Assembly: GCF_004298145.1 (NCBI RefSeq)
Contig: NZ_SCRH01000022.1
Coordinates: 1 to 32,988 of the forward strand
Direction: 5' to 3'
Source: Mycobacterium sp.
Lineage (GTDB): Bacteria > Actinomycetota > Actinomycetes > Mycobacteriales > Mycobacteriaceae
DNA: 32,988 bases
Under the pieces are notes generated by a model that saw only the letters and a program-made list of their open reading frames with translations, had not been told where the DNA came from and made no database searches. Position numbers and translations under genes: made by a program. Positions 8,464 to 16,048 of the stretch are shown piece after piece. The stretch's first letter is position 1, and each line of letters begins with the position of its first letter.

Positions 8464-8526
8464 GCCCGGATACAACGGAGCCAACCAAGCATTTGATTTG
8501 TTGCGCGCGCTATGCTGACGCGACAA

Positions 8527-8543
8527 GGGTGCCTGTGGCACCC
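8527..8543 (+). terminator. GC-rich hairpin after the cyp51 cluster
   Basis: GGGTGCC-TGT-GGCACCC is a perfect 7-bp stem with a 3-base loop, 64 bases after the Rv0762c-like stop. There is no U-tract, as is common for mycobacterial terminators, so termination is plausible but unproven. Confidence 0.45.
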
Positions 8544-8551
8544 GTCACCTA

Positions 8552-8579
8552 GCTGGCCGGCATGAAAAGGCCGGTCAGC
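8552..8579 (+). terminator. Second hairpin upstream of adhB
   Basis: Arms GCTGGCCGG and CCGGTCAGC pair over 9 bp (one G-U) around a 10-base A-rich loop. It lies 38 bases before the adhB start, so it could act as terminator, attenuator or leader structure of adhB. Confidence 0.4.
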
Positions 8580-8617
8580 GCTGATCAATTCAAAGGCGAA
8601 ATGGGGTCAGGACCATC

Positions 8618-9745
8618 GTGAAGACAAAAGGCGCACTGATCTGGGAGTTCAACCAGCCCTGGTCCATCGAGGAAATCGAGATCGGCGACCCGCAAGCGCA
8701 TGAGGTCAAGATCCAGATGGAAGCGGCGGGCATGTGCCACTCCGACCATCACCTGGTCACCGGGGGTATCCCGATGGCCGGTTTCCCGGTGCTCGGCGGT
8801 CACGAAGGCGCGGGCATCGTCACCGAGGTCGGCCCCGGCGTGGAAGACATCGCCCCGGGTGATCACGTGGTGCTGTCGTTCATCCCCTCCTGTGGGCAGT
8901 GTCCGACCTGTCAGTCCGGCATGCGCAACCTGTGTGATTTGGGCGCGGGGCTACTGGGCGGCGCGGCGGTCAGCGATGGCACGTTCCGCATCCAGGCCCG
9001 CGGCCAGAATGTCTTCCCGATGACGCTGCTGGGTACGTTCTCGCCCTACATGGTCGTGCACCGCGCCTCCGTGGTGAAGATCGACCCGTCCGTTCCGTTC
9101 GAGGTCGCCGCGCTGGTCGGCTGCGGCGTCACCACCGGCTACGGTTCCTCGGTCCGCACCGCCGATATCCGCCCGGGCCAGGACGTCGCCATCGTCGGCG
9201 TCGGTGGGGTCGGCATGGCAGCACTGCAGGGCGCGGCCAACGCCGGCGCCCGCTACATCTTCGCGATCGACCCGGTGGAGTGGAAGCGCGACCAGGCGCT
9301 CAAGTTCGGCGCCACCCACGTCTACCCCGACATCTTCGCCGCGATGGCGGGCATCGCCGAGGTCACCTACGGCCTGATGGCCCACAAGGTCGTGGTCACC
9401 GTGGGCGAGCTGCAGGGCGCCGACATCGACAACTACCTGAACATCACCCAAAAGGGTGGCACGTGCGTGCTGACCGCCATCGGTAGCCTGCTGGACACCA
9501 ACGTCACCCTGAATCTGGCGATGCTGACCCTGATGCAGAAGAACCTGCAGGGCACCATCTTCGGTGGCGGCAATCCGCAGTACGACATCCCTCAGCTGCT
9601 GTCGATGTACAAGGCCGGCAAGCTGAACCTGGACGACATGATCACCCGCCAGTACAAGCTGGAGCAGATCAACGACGGCTACCAGGACATGCTGGACGGC
9701 AAGAACATTCGCGGCGTCATCCGGTTCACCGACGCCGACCGGTAA
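8618..9745 (+). CDS. adhB: Zinc-containing NDMA-type alcohol dehydrogenase AdhB (Rv0761c-like)
   Basis: A 375-residue class III-like zinc alcohol dehydrogenase of the mycothiol/NDMA-dependent actinobacterial group. The catalytic zinc ligands are at Cys40 (GMCHSDHH), His62-Glu63 and Cys169. The structural zinc cysteines are at 92, 95, 98 and 106. The nucleotide fold has GVGGVG at 194-199 and an acidic AIDPVEWK that favours NAD(H). It interconverts alcohols and aldehydes. The start is a GTG at 8618, with AGGA five bases upstream. A 154-base leader with two hairpins and a perfect 12-bp hairpin downstream suggest its own transcription unit. Confidence 0.94.
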   Translation: MKTKGALIWEFNQPWSIEEIEIGDPQAHEVKIQMEAAGMCHSDHHLVTGGIPMAGFPVLGGHEGAGIVTEVGPGVEDIAPGDHVVLSFIPSCGQCPTCQSGMRNLCDLGAGLLGGAAVSDGTFRIQARGQNVFPMTLLGTFSPYMVVHRASVVKIDPSVPFEVAALVGCGVTTGYGSSVRTADIRPGQDVAIVGVGGVGMAALQGAANAGARYIFAIDPVEWKRDQALKFGATHVYPDIFAAMAGIAEVTYGLMAHKVVVTVGELQGADIDNYLNITQKGGTCVLTAIGSLLDTNVTLNLAMLTLMQKNLQGTIFGGGNPQYDIPQLLSMYKAGKLNLDDMITRQYKLEQINDGYQDMLDGKNIRGVIRFTDADR

Positions 9746-9792
9746 ACAATCGTCATCAGCCGCGTCTATTTCAGTGACCGGCTTCGGCCACC

Positions 9793-9822
9793 TCATGGCG
9801 CCGGGACGAACCGGCGCCATGA
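9793..9822 (+). terminator. Perfect 12-bp stem-loop after adhB
   Basis: TCATGGCGCCGG and its exact complement surround a 6-base loop (GACGAA). It starts 48 bases after the adhB stop. The stem is very stable; there is no U-tract. The likely role is transcription termination of adhB. Confidence 0.6.
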
Positions 9823-9926
9823 CGGTGCGCCACCCCGTGGCGATGTCTCCGGTGAACGGGCTGCCGCCGAACCGCACGACTACATGCTGCTGGACTCCTT
9901 CCTTGCGCCACAACGCAATCGGCGCA

Positions 9927-9940
9927 CCGATGATCATCGG
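9927..9940. promoter_or_regulatory. 14-bp perfect palindrome upstream of the Rv0760c-like gene
   Basis: CCGATGATCATCGG is self-complementary over 14 bases and lies 51 bases before the TTG start. It could be an operator for the Rv0760c-HIT pair; no regulator is recognised for it. The 245-base gap between adhB and this gene otherwise shows only the hairpin at 9793-9822. Confidence 0.3.
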
Positions 9941-9990
9941 GTGACGCGTCCCGAGGTGCCGCGTGCGCAACCTAGTGACAGGAGAAGAAA

Positions 9991-10419
9991 TTGACCCAAA
10001 CCGAGAAATCCCAGGCATCCCCGGCCCTGGCTGCGTCGCAATCCTCGTGGCGGTGCGTGCAGGCGCACGACCGCGAGGGCTGGCTGGCGCTGATGTCCGA
10101 TGACGTCGTCATCGAGGACCCGATCGGCAAGTCCGTCACCAACCCGGACGGCGCCGGTGTCCGCGGCAAGGAGGCCGTCGGCGCCTTCTTCGACACCAAC
10201 ATCGCGGCCAATCAGCTCTCCATCACCTGTGAGGAGACCTTCCCGTCGAGTTCGCCCGACGAGATCGCCCACATTTTGGTGCTCAACAGCAAGTTCGAGG
10301 GCGGCCTCACCAGCTCGGTGCGTGGGGTGTTCACCTATAAGGTCAACGACGCCGGGCTGATCACCAACATGCGTGGCTACTGGAACCTCGAGATGATGCA
10401 GTTCGGCAAGGAGGAATGA
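9991..10419 (+). CDS. Ketosteroid-isomerase-like NTF2-fold protein, Rv0760c-like
   Basis: A 142-residue protein closely resembling Rv0760c (139 residues), a delta5-3-ketosteroid-isomerase fold protein known to bind steroids. The pocket aspartate region DVVIEDPIGKSVTNPDG and the strand RGVFTYKVNDAGLITNMRGYW are preserved. The start is a rare TTG at 9991 with a clear AGGAG six bases upstream, which fixes the choice. The stop is 6 bases before the HIT gene, so the two are co-transcribed. The fold is certain; isomerase activity is not shown by sequence alone. Confidence 0.92.
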   Translation: MTQTEKSQASPALAASQSSWRCVQAHDREGWLALMSDDVVIEDPIGKSVTNPDGAGVRGKEAVGAFFDTNIAANQLSITCEETFPSSSPDEIAHILVLNSKFEGGLTSSVRGVFTYKVNDAGLITNMRGYWNLEMMQFGKEE

Positions 10420-10425
10420 GCGCCC

Positions 10426-10830
10426 ATGGCGTCGATCTTCACCAAGATCATCAACCGTGAACTTCCCGGCCGCTTCGTCTACGAGGACGACGATGTCGTC
10501 GCGTTCCTGACGATCGAGCCGATGACGCAGGGGCACACCCTCGTCGTGCCGCGCACCGAGATCGACAATTGGCAGGACGTCGATGGCGCGGCCTTCGCCC
10601 GGGTCATGACCGTGAGTCAACTGATCGGCAAGGCCGTGTGCAAGGCCTTCAGGACCGAACGGTCCGGCCTGATCATCGCCGGATTAGAGGTGCCGCATCT
10701 GCACGTGCACGTCTTCCCCACCCGCAGCCTCAGCGACTTCGGCTTCGCCAACGTGGACCGCAATCCGTCACCGGAGTCGCTGGACGAGGCCCAGGCCAAG
10801 ATCAAGGCCGCCCTGGCTCAATTGGCGTGA
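10426..10830 (+). CDS. HIT family protein, Rv0759c-like
   Basis: A 134-residue histidine-triad protein. The signature HLHVHVFP occurs near residues 89-96, and the N-terminal [20 protein letters not shown] is typical of the HINT/Fhit branch that hydrolyses nucleoside phosphoramidates or dinucleotides. The ATG at 10426 follows a GGAGG site. Its 3' end overlaps the convergent phoR 3' end by 13 bases. That overlap means transcription through either gene reads antisense into the other. Confidence 0.93.
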   Translation: MASIFTKIINRELPGRFVYEDDDVVAFLTIEPMTQGHTLVVPRTEIDNWQDVDGAAFARVMTVSQLIGKAVCKAFRTERSGLIIAGLEVPHLHVHVFPTRSLSDFGFANVDRNPSPESLDEAQAKIKAALAQLA

Positions 10831-12260
10831 ACCGCGCGCTGCGCGTGGACGTCGCTGATGCGCGGCAACGTCACCCGGAAGCAGCAGCCCTCGCCGGGCG
10901 CGGTGGTCACGCTGACGACGCCGCCGTGCGCCCGCACCAACGACTCGACGATGGATAGACCCAGACCGGTACCGCCGCTGGCCCGCGCCCGCGACGAGTC
11001 GGTGCGATAGAACCGTTCGAACACCCGCGACGCGTCCTGTTGGCTCATGCCGGGGCCCTTGTCCGCCACTTCAAGTACCGCGTCGTCGCCGTCGGTGCCG
11101 ACCCGCACCGTGACGTCGGCGCTTTCCGGGGTGTGCTGCAACGCGTTGGCGATCAGGTTGCTCAACACCTGCCGGATCCGCGGTTCATCACCGAGCACCT
11201 CCGGCGTGCCGGGGCCGTCGAGGACCTTCATGGTGATGGTTCGCCGTGGATCGATCGCCTGCGCGTCGTGCACGGCATCGCTGGCCAGTGCCAGCAAGTC
11301 CACCCGGTTGTGCTCGAGAGGTCGTTGCACATCGAGGCGGGCCAGCAACAGCAGGTCGTCGACGAGCAGGCCCATCCGGGAGGCCTCGCTTTCGATCCGC
11401 GACAACAGCATCGCGACGTCGCGGGCGGCGCCCTGGCGATACAGTTCCGCGAAACCGCGGATGGTGGTCAGCGGGGTGCGCAGCTCGTGGCTGGCGTCGG
11501 TGATGAACCGCCGCATCCGGTCCTCGGAGCCGCGGGCCTTTTCCGCTGAGGACTCCGAGGAGGCCAGCGCCTGCTGAATCTGTGCGAGCATCCCGTTGAG
11601 CGCGAGCGACAGCCGGCCCACCTCGGTGCGTGGATCGCGTTCTGGGACACGGCGATCCAGCTGACCGGAGGCGATCGCCGCGGCCGTTCGCTCGACCTCG
11701 ACCAGCGGCCGCAGGCTGCGCTGCACCACCGCGAAGCTGGCGATCCCGACGACGACCAGCACCGCCACTCCGATTCCGAACTGCAGCCAGACCAGCGAGC
11801 TGACGGTGTGCCGCAGATCGGACAGGTCGATTGCCACGGTGGTCAGCCCGTGCGGGCCGCGCACCGAGACGGCTCGCCACTGGATGTCCGAGCCGTTCAC
11901 CGAGGGCAGCGTCGTCGGGTTCGGGCCCACGTCGTTGTTGGCGGGTAGCGCGGGTTCGGCATTGCGGTCGTTGATGGCCGTGAACGGGGTCCCGTCGGTG
12001 CTGACGGCGCGCACATAGAACTTCGACGGTGGCCGGGCGGGGTCGGGGCCCTCGTAGGGCGGCGGTGACTCCCGCCGCGGGGCCTGCGCCCAGCCGCGGG
12101 ACGCGTCGAGCAGCGTCTGGTCGATACGGCTGATCAGGCTGTGCCGCAGGATCGAAGTGACCGCGACGCCGGAAACGGCGAGGCCGCAGGCCACCAGAAC
12201 CAGGGTGGCGGCGACCAGCCATACCCGGAGTGGCAATTCGCGTCGAGGCTGTGTGCCCAT
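10818..12260 (-). CDS. phoR: Sensor histidine kinase PhoR
   Basis: A 480-residue membrane kinase (M. tuberculosis PhoR is 485). Transmembrane helix 1 is at about residues 12-36 and helix 2 at about 152-176. Between them is an extracytoplasmic sensor rich in Pro and charged residues. A HAMP linker follows, then the dimerisation domain with DASHELRTP and phospho-acceptor His258, an N-box at 365-372 ([11 protein letters not shown]), G1 DKGPGM at 400-405 and G2 GGTGLGLS at 429-436. It phosphorylates PhoP. The start is 40 bases after phoP on the same strand. All catalytic boxes are intact. Confidence 0.96.
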   Translation of the reverse strand: MGTQPRRELPLRVWLVAATLVLVACGLAVSGVAVTSILRHSLISRIDQTLLDASRGWAQAPRRESPPPYEGPDPARPPSKFYVRAVSTDGTPFTAINDRNAEPALPANNDVGPNPTTLPSVNGSDIQWRAVSVRGPHGLTTVAIDLSDLRHTVSSLVWLQFGIGVAVLVVVGIASFAVVQRSLRPLVEVERTAAAIASGQLDRRVPERDPRTEVGRLSLALNGMLAQIQQALASSESSAEKARGSEDRMRRFITDASHELRTPLTTIRGFAELYRQGAARDVAMLLSRIESEASRMGLLVDDLLLLARLDVQRPLEHNRVDLLALASDAVHDAQAIDPRRTITMKVLDGPGTPEVLGDEPRIRQVLSNLIANALQHTPESADVTVRVGTDGDDAVLEVADKGPGMSQQDASRVFERFYRTDSSRARASGGTGLGLSIVESLVRAHGGVVSVTTAPGEGCCFRVTLPRISDVHAQRAVHAN

Positions 12261-12300
12261 CTGCCCAATTCTTCGCTACCGCTGTTGGCCGAGCGCGTGC

Positions 12301-13050
12301 TCAGCGCGGTTCCCGCAACACATAACCCACGCCGCGCAGCGTGTGCAGCAGGCGTTTCTCCCCGGTGTCGATCTTGCGACGCAGATACGACACGTAGGAC
12401 TCGACGACATTGACGTCACCTCCGAAGTCGTATCGCCACACGTGGTCGAGGATCTTCGGCTTACTCAACACCGTGCCCGCGTTGATCACAAAGTAACGCA
12501 GCAGCGTGAATTCGGTCGGCGACAGCGACACCGGTTGACCGGCCTTCCACACTTCGTGCGTTTCTTCGTCGAGTTCGATATCGGCGAAAGTCAGTCGGGC
12601 GCTGTGTGGTTCGGCGCCACCCTTGCCGGCGCGGCGCAGGATGACCCGCAACCGCGCGACGACCTCTTCGAGGCTGAACGGCTTCGTCACATAGTCGTCG
12701 CCACCCAGCGTCAGACCGGCGATCTTGTCCTGCAGGGAATCCCGCGCCGTCAAGAACAACGCGGGCGCATCGATGCCGTCGGCGCGCAACCGTCGCAGCA
12801 CCCCGAACCCGTCCATGCCCGGCATCATCACGTCGAGGATTACCGCGTCGGGACGGGCTTCGCGCGCCCGGTCCAAAGCCTGGGCGCCGTTGGTCGCGGT
12901 GCAGACCTCGAACCCCTGGAACTTCAAACTCACCGAGAGCAGCTCGACGATGTTGACCTCGTCGTCGACCACGAGGATGCGAGCCTCCGGTTTGGTATCA
13001 CTGGGAGTCGGCGATGTCATCAGGTGCTGCTGTCCCTTGCTTGAAGTCAT
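12301..13050 (-). CDS. phoP: Response regulator PhoP
   Basis: A 249-residue OmpR-type regulator. The receiver domain has acidic Asp29-Asp30, phospho-acceptor Asp73 (ILDVMMPGMDG) and the lysine of VTKPFSLEE; the C-terminal winged helix ends HTLRGVGYVLREPR. The DNA-binding half reads as essentially identical to M. tuberculosis PhoP, including the YVSYLRRK helix. PhoP controls complex-lipid synthesis, ESX-1-linked secretion and acid adaptation in that species. The N-terminal 20 residues differ. The start may be the ATG at 13050 or at 13020; both leave the receiver domain intact. It is first in the phoP-phoR operon. Confidence 0.97.
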   Translation of the reverse strand: MTSSKGQQHLMTSPTPSDTKPEARILVVDDEVNIVELLSVSLKFQGFEVCTATNGAQALDRAREARPDAVILDVMMPGMDGFGVLRRLRADGIDAPALFLTARDSLQDKIAGLTLGGDDYVTKPFSLEEVVARLRVILRRAGKGGAEPHSARLTFADIELDEETHEVWKAGQPVSLSPTEFTLLRYFVINAGTVLSKPKILDHVWRYDFGGDVNVVESYVSYLRRKIDTGEKRLLHTLRGVGYVLREPR

Positions 13051-13083
13051 CTATGGAAAGATAGTGTTTTTCCTGAAAGCTCA

Positions 13084-13121
13084 GTGTCAACCGTCTGTTA
13101 GTAGTCTGCCAGGTGTCAACG
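13084..13121 (-). promoter_or_regulatory. Direct repeat in the phoP upstream region, candidate PhoP autoregulatory site
   Basis: GTGTCAACC (13084-13092) and GTGTCAACG (13113-13121) are direct repeats spaced 29 bases apart, 34-71 bases upstream of the phoP start. OmpR-type regulators bind direct repeats, and PhoP is known to bind repeats at its own promoter. I cannot match the spacing to a published site, so this stays a candidate. Confidence 0.35.
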
Positions 13122-13177
13122 TATTGCCTGGGTACAGATCGGCCTTTCCCCGGACGCGTCGCGAATAGACTCGAAGA

Positions 13178-13894
13178 ATGAACCTCGCCAAAAGCATCGT
13201 CTCGGCGGCGACCGCTCCCGCGCGGGTGGGGCTGGCCGCGGCCGACGCGGGTCTGGGCGTGGCTAGTGCGGCCGTGGGTGTGGCGAAGCGCGCCTTGGGT
13301 GACGGCGGGACTGCCGGCACGAACGCGATGACGTCGATGCTGGGGATCGACGACGCGATCGTGCGTGCCAACCGGCTGGCCAGGCTGCTCGACGACGACG
13401 CCCCACTGGGCCGTGCGGTGGCGCCGGACGGTCCGATCGACCGCCTGCTGCGCCCCGGCGGGGTGGTCGACATGCTGACGTCGGAGGGCGGTCTGCTGGA
13501 CCGCCTAACCGCCGAAGGCGGCGCCTTGCATCGCACCCTGCAGCCCGGCGGCCTGGCCGATCAGCTGGTTGCCGAAGAGGGTTTGATCGAGCGCCTGCTG
13601 GCCGAGGACGGGCTGGCCGACCGGCTGCTCAGCGAAGGCGGCCTGATCGACAAGCTGACGGCGAAGCACGGACCGCTGGACCAGCTCGCCGACGTCGCCG
13701 ACACCCTGGCCCGGCTCACGCCGGGAATGGAGGCGCTCGAGCCCGCCATAGCCACCCTGCAGGACGCCGTCATCGCGCTCACCATGGTGGTCAACCCGCT
13801 GAGCAACATCGCCGACCGGATCCCGCTGCCGGGGCGGCGGCGACCGTCGTCGCGGGCGGTGCGCCCAGCGCGCGTGATCGACAGCGACCAGTGA
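13178..13894 (+). CDS. Conserved mycobacterial protein with nine tandem decapeptide repeats, Rv0756c-like
   Basis: A 238-residue protein divergent from phoP. Residues 1-50 are an Ala/Gly-rich amphipathic segment without a clear signal peptide. Residues 85-174 form nine exact 10-residue units with the consensus G-L-L-D-R-L-x-A-E-G (for example GLLDRLTAEG, GLADRLLSEG, GLIDKLTAKH). A tenth, weaker unit may precede them. Each unit has Leu at positions 2/3 and 6 and Asp at 4, suggesting a repeated short amphipathic helix. The C-terminus (175-238) has a hydrophobic helix and an Arg-rich tail. Function is not known; conservation beside phoP suggests a surface or cell-envelope role only by context. 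Confidence 0.85.
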   Translation: MNLAKSIVSAATAPARVGLAAADAGLGVASAAVGVAKRALGDGGTAGTNAMTSMLGIDDAIVRANRLARLLDDDAPLGRAVAPDGPIDRLLRPGGVVDMLTSEGGLLDRLTAEGGALHRTLQPGGLADQLVAEEGLIERLLAEDGLADRLLSEGGLIDKLTAKHGPLDQLADVADTLARLTPGMEALEPAIATLQDAVIALTMVVNPLSNIADRIPLPGRRRPSSRAVRPARVIDSDQ

Positions 13895-13923
13895 CCGATT
13901 AGGCTTGGGTCCGGTTTTACCCC

Positions 13924-13947
13924 GCCTCCATAGCTCAGTGGTAGAGC
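13924..13947 (+). pseudogene. Truncated tRNA 5' portion (acceptor strand and D-arm)
   Basis: GCCTCCATAGCTCAGTGGTA followed by GAGC is a canonical tRNA positions 1-25: 7-base acceptor strand, TA, D-stem GCTC/GAGC and a D-loop with GG. After it the sequence GGTAGAGC is repeated 10 bases later (13950-13957) and no anticodon arm follows. It is a broken tRNA, possibly the 5' partner of the fragment at 14620-14666, since six of the seven acceptor bases can pair (one through G-U). Confidence 0.6.
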
Positions 13948-13971
13948 CGGGTAGAGCGCCACTAGATGGAT

Positions 13972-13988
13972 GCTCAGGCGGCCTGAGC
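13972..13988 (-). terminator. Hairpin directly after the HNH gene
   Basis: GCTCAGGC and GCCTGAGC are exact complements around one base, giving a 7-bp stem with a 3-base loop. It begins 2 bases beyond the HNH stop on the same strand, a typical terminator position. Confidence 0.5.
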
Positions 13989-13989
13989 G

Positions 13990-14397
13990 TCAATAGGACT
14001 GGCCGTCGGCGTACCGCTGTCGCCGGTAGTAGCGACCGCTGCCGCGATTCCTTGCCTTGTACGTCGGCAGCTGGCTGTCACAGTTGGGGCAAATGAGCCG
14101 CAGATTCTCCCGACGATCGTTGCTTGCGTCTCCAGTGATGTGGTCGACGATCAGCGCCAGGGTCACGCCGTTCCACTTGTCCTCGATGCCACAGATCGCA
14201 CAACAACCGCCCTGCTGCTCATAGAGGTAGTCGCGGACGTAGTGGCCCTGGTAGGACGTGCGCCCACAGACTCCGGTGTCGAGCCAGGCCTTCAAGAGCA
14301 AGCGTCGGCGGTGTGACTGTTGGCATACGTTGGTGCAGAACACCTTTCGCCGACGGCCTTCGAAATCGACGCCGCACCCGAGACAGGTCGTTAACAC
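13990..14397 (-). CDS. Small HNH endonuclease beside tRNA genes
   Basis: A 135-residue HNH nuclease. An N-terminal zinc knuckle has Cys5, Cys8, Cys21 and Cys25. The HNH (treble-clef) core has CAIC (Cys66, Cys69), the DH pair Asp85-His86 in VDHITGD, Asn98 and the second metal pair CPNC (Cys103, Cys106). Basic residues fill the C-terminus. Such proteins cut DNA and are often mobile; HNH genes are a known companion of actinobacterial tRNA clusters and phages. The start is GTG 14397 without a Shine-Dalgarno site; a TAGCGT element 6 bases upstream suggests leaderless translation. It lies 32 bases downstream of the tRNA-Thr 3' end, same strand. Target unknown. Confidence 0.85.
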   Translation of the reverse strand: MLTTCLGCGVDFEGRRRKVFCTNVCQQSHRRRLLLKAWLDTGVCGRTSYQGHYVRDYLYEQQGGCCAICGIEDKWNGVTLALIVDHITGDASNDRRENLRLICPNCDSQLPTYKARNRGSGRYYRRQRYADGQSY

Positions 14398-14403
14398 AAG
14401 ACG

Positions 14404-14409
14404 ACGCTA
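14404..14409 (-). promoter_or_regulatory. Candidate -10 element for leaderless HNH mRNA
   Basis: On the minus strand TAGCGT (TANNNT type) lies 6 bases before the GTG start, so transcription would begin at or next to the start codon. Leaderless mRNAs with this geometry are common in mycobacteria. An alternative is processing of a tRNA-Thr/HNH co-transcript at the tRNA 3' end. Confidence 0.35.
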
Positions 14410-14429
14410 TCCCTGAGTACCGACAGGAA

Positions 14430-14505
14430 TGGAGCCGCGTGAGAGACTCGAACTCTCGACATCCGCTTTACAAGAGCGACGCTCTACCAGCTGAGCTAAC
14501 GCGGC
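14430..14505 (-). tRNA. tRNA-Thr (anticodon TGT), CCA encoded
   Basis: The reverse strand folds as an intact tRNA. The acceptor GCCGCGT pairs with ACGCGGC; the D-arm is GCTC-AGCTGGTA-GAGC; the anticodon stem TCGCT/AGCGG holds the loop CTTGTAA with anticodon TGT; the T-arm is GAGAG-TTCGAGT-CTCTC. Discriminator T is followed by an encoded CCA (14432-14430). All stems are complete, so it should be functional and read ACA codons. Confidence 0.95.
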
Positions 14506-14619
14506 CGGGCCTGGCTCGACAAGGCACGACGATTCTACGACAGGGTGATGCCGTCCAAGCTACGCGTCGACTCGAGCCGGCGGTCGCGTCGTCATGTAGG
14601 GCGGAAGCTCGCGAACGGA

Positions 14620-14666
14620 GTGCCTTGGTAAGCGAGCGGTCGTCAGTTCAATCCTGACAGGGGGCT
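14620..14666 (+). pseudogene. tRNA 3' fragment with a Thr (GGT) anticodon loop
   Basis: Reading back from the acceptor strand AGGGGGC (14659-14665), a perfect T-arm GTCAG-TTCAATC-CTGAC (14642-14658), variable loop CGGTC and anticodon loop TTGGTAA (14625-14631, anticodon GGT, Thr) are present. The anticodon stem is broken (GTGCC against GCGAG pairs at two of five positions). No D-arm or matching acceptor strand precedes it, and no CCA follows. It is a decayed or recombined tRNA-Thr end. Confidence 0.6.
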
Positions 14667-14668
14667 CT
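14645..14668 (+). repeat. Left copy of 24-bp direct repeat (tRNA 3' end), candidate attL
   Basis: The 24 bases starting AGTTCAATCC and ending GGGGGCTCT cover the T-loop to acceptor end of the tRNA fragment. They recur without mismatch at 18325-18348. Direct repeats of a tRNA 3' end are the usual trace of site-specific integration. The DNA between them holds the sulfotransferase module. Confidence 0.6.
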
Positions 14669-14691
14669 CGTTCTCAGGGCTCTCGTTCTCA
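14662..14691 (+). repeat. 15-bp tandem duplication at the tRNA-fragment end
   Basis: GGGCTCTCGTTCTCA occurs twice head-to-tail (14662-14676 and 14677-14691). The first copy overlaps the end of the 24-bp direct repeat. It looks like a slippage or integration scar. Confidence 0.6.
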
Positions 14692-14851
14692 GTGCCTGTC
14701 GAGGCTGGTAGCGGCGATTTCGGCGTCGAACAATCGTGCGGTTGCGACGTTCTAAGCTCGGCGCGAGAGCCTGAAGGGGTGGGCGGCGCCGTGCTGCTCG
14801 GGCCCGGCGATGGCGGCGAGCCCGTGGTGCGCATGCGCACCGCCGGCGGCT

Positions 14852-16048
14852 TCAGTCCCGGTAGGCGTTTAGGTACCTCACGCGACGGCCGCTCAGCGCC
14901 GCGGCTCGTTCCGCCGGGGTGACCCGCGGGGTGTCGGCGGGGAGGCGGTCGACGAGGTCGCTGAACCGCACCTTCTCCATGACCGGATCCTGGGTCTCGC
15001 CGCGCGCCCGGTAGTTGCGCATGATGACGACCCCGTCGCGCAGCCCCCGGGTGTCCAGCCAGTTCGCGATGCCCGGGTCCTGGGCGCTGACCACGGCCCG
15101 GAATGTGCCGGTGTCGTCGATGGCGGCGTCGGCCATGCCGAGGTCGGTCTGGTAGTTGAAGAAGTCCAGCGGGTTGGACCACACGTCCTGGAGCTGGAAG
15201 GACCAGTAGGCGGTGTCGGACATCTGCCATTGGACCAGCAGGGCCTCGTCCAGGTCGAGCTCGAAGGAGCCGAGGCCGTAGGTCGTGGAGGGGCTGCCGA
15301 GCACGTTGTCGGCCAGTTCCTTGCCGGCGATGTGCGCCATCCGGTTCATGCCCCCGGCGGCCTTCGCGTACATGTCGTACAGCCCTACGCACCAGTTCGC
15401 CACGATGTAGCGCACCAGGTCGGCGGCCCGGAACAGCCGCTCGGCCATGGCATCGGGGTCGGCGAAGGAGGTCGGCTCCTCCCCGCCGATCCGCTCGATC
15501 CGCAGCTCACCGGGGTCGTCGGCGATCGAGGAGAGGATCCGCCGCACGATCACGAAGTTGAGCCGTGAGTCGGGGTCGAGTTCGATCCACGGACCGTCCT
15601 GGGGTTCGGCGCTGATCGGGACCTCGAACCGGCCGTCCGGGCCGGCCAGATCGAGCAGGTCGGTGTTGCTCAGCTCCCGGTGGTCCGGGTGCCCCATGAT
15701 GGTGTTCTGGACCTGGAACAGGGCCAGCTTCAGCTCGCCGACCCGGCCGGTGAGCCGATAGGTCTGCCGACCGTCGAGCAGCGTCGCGCCATAGCGGAAG
15801 TCCTGGCAGTTCCCGCCGAGGGAGAAGAAGTGCGAGTGCCAGCTCTGCTGCCCGTTCAACCGGGGGTGGTCCAGCCGTGGGGCCACGGCCAAGTTGTAGG
15901 CCATCGCCCGCGCCTCGACCAGGCTCTGGTAGGCCAGCGCCCGGTTCGCCTCGCTGTCACGGAACCGATCGGTGGCCGCGATCAGGTCACGGCTCTCCCG
16001 GCACGCGGCGTCGAACTCGTCCAGTGCATCCTGCAGCCGCTCGCCCAT
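14852..16048 (-). CDS. DUF1214-like conserved protein of the sulfotransferase operon
   Basis: A 398-residue protein with no signal peptide or membrane segment. The C-terminal third has the DUF1214-type strands (EALLVQWQMSDTAYWSFQLQ, then VWSNPLDFFNYQT, GTFRAVVSAQDPGIANWLDT and VIMRNYRARG). The N-terminal part has helices followed by WHSHFFSLGGNCQDFRYG. DUF1214 proteins are often encoded beside sulfotransferases in mycobacteria; their activity is not known. The ATG overlaps the sulfotransferase TGA by one base (TGATG), so it is translationally coupled. A role in handling or presenting the sulfotransferase substrate is possible but unproven. Confidence 0.82.
   Translation of the reverse strand: MGERLQDALDEFDAACRESRDLIAATDRFRDSEANRALAYQSLVEARAMAYNLAVAPRLDHPRLNGQQSWHSHFFSLGGNCQDFRYGATLLDGRQTYRLTGRVGELKLALFQVQNTIMGHPDHRELSNTDLLDLAGPDGRFEVPISAEPQDGPWIELDPDSRLNFVIVRRILSSIADDPGELRIERIGGEEPTSFADPDAMAERLFRAADLVRYIVANWCVGLYDMYAKAAGGMNRMAHIAGKELADNVLGSPSTTYGLGSFELDLDEALLVQWQMSDTAYWSFQLQDVWSNPLDFFNYQTDLGMADAAIDDTGTFRAVVSAQDPGIANWLDTRGLRDGVVIMRNYRARGETQDPVMEKVRFSDLVDRLPADTPRVTPAERAAALSGRRVRYLNAYRD

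Noticed and set aside
8951..10018. A 355-codon minus-strand frame antisense to adhB
   Set aside because: Shadow of adhB; only the segment over the 9830-9935 gap could be original, and it has no recognisable motif.
13430..13699. CRISPR-like or DNA-level tandem repeat
   Set aside because: The periodicity is at protein level (30-base units with much synonymous variation), not identical DNA repeats with spacers.
13924..14666. A tRNA interrupted by a self-splicing intron
   Set aside because: The 5' fragment ends before the anticodon arm, the insert contains genes on the opposite strand, and no intron core is evident.
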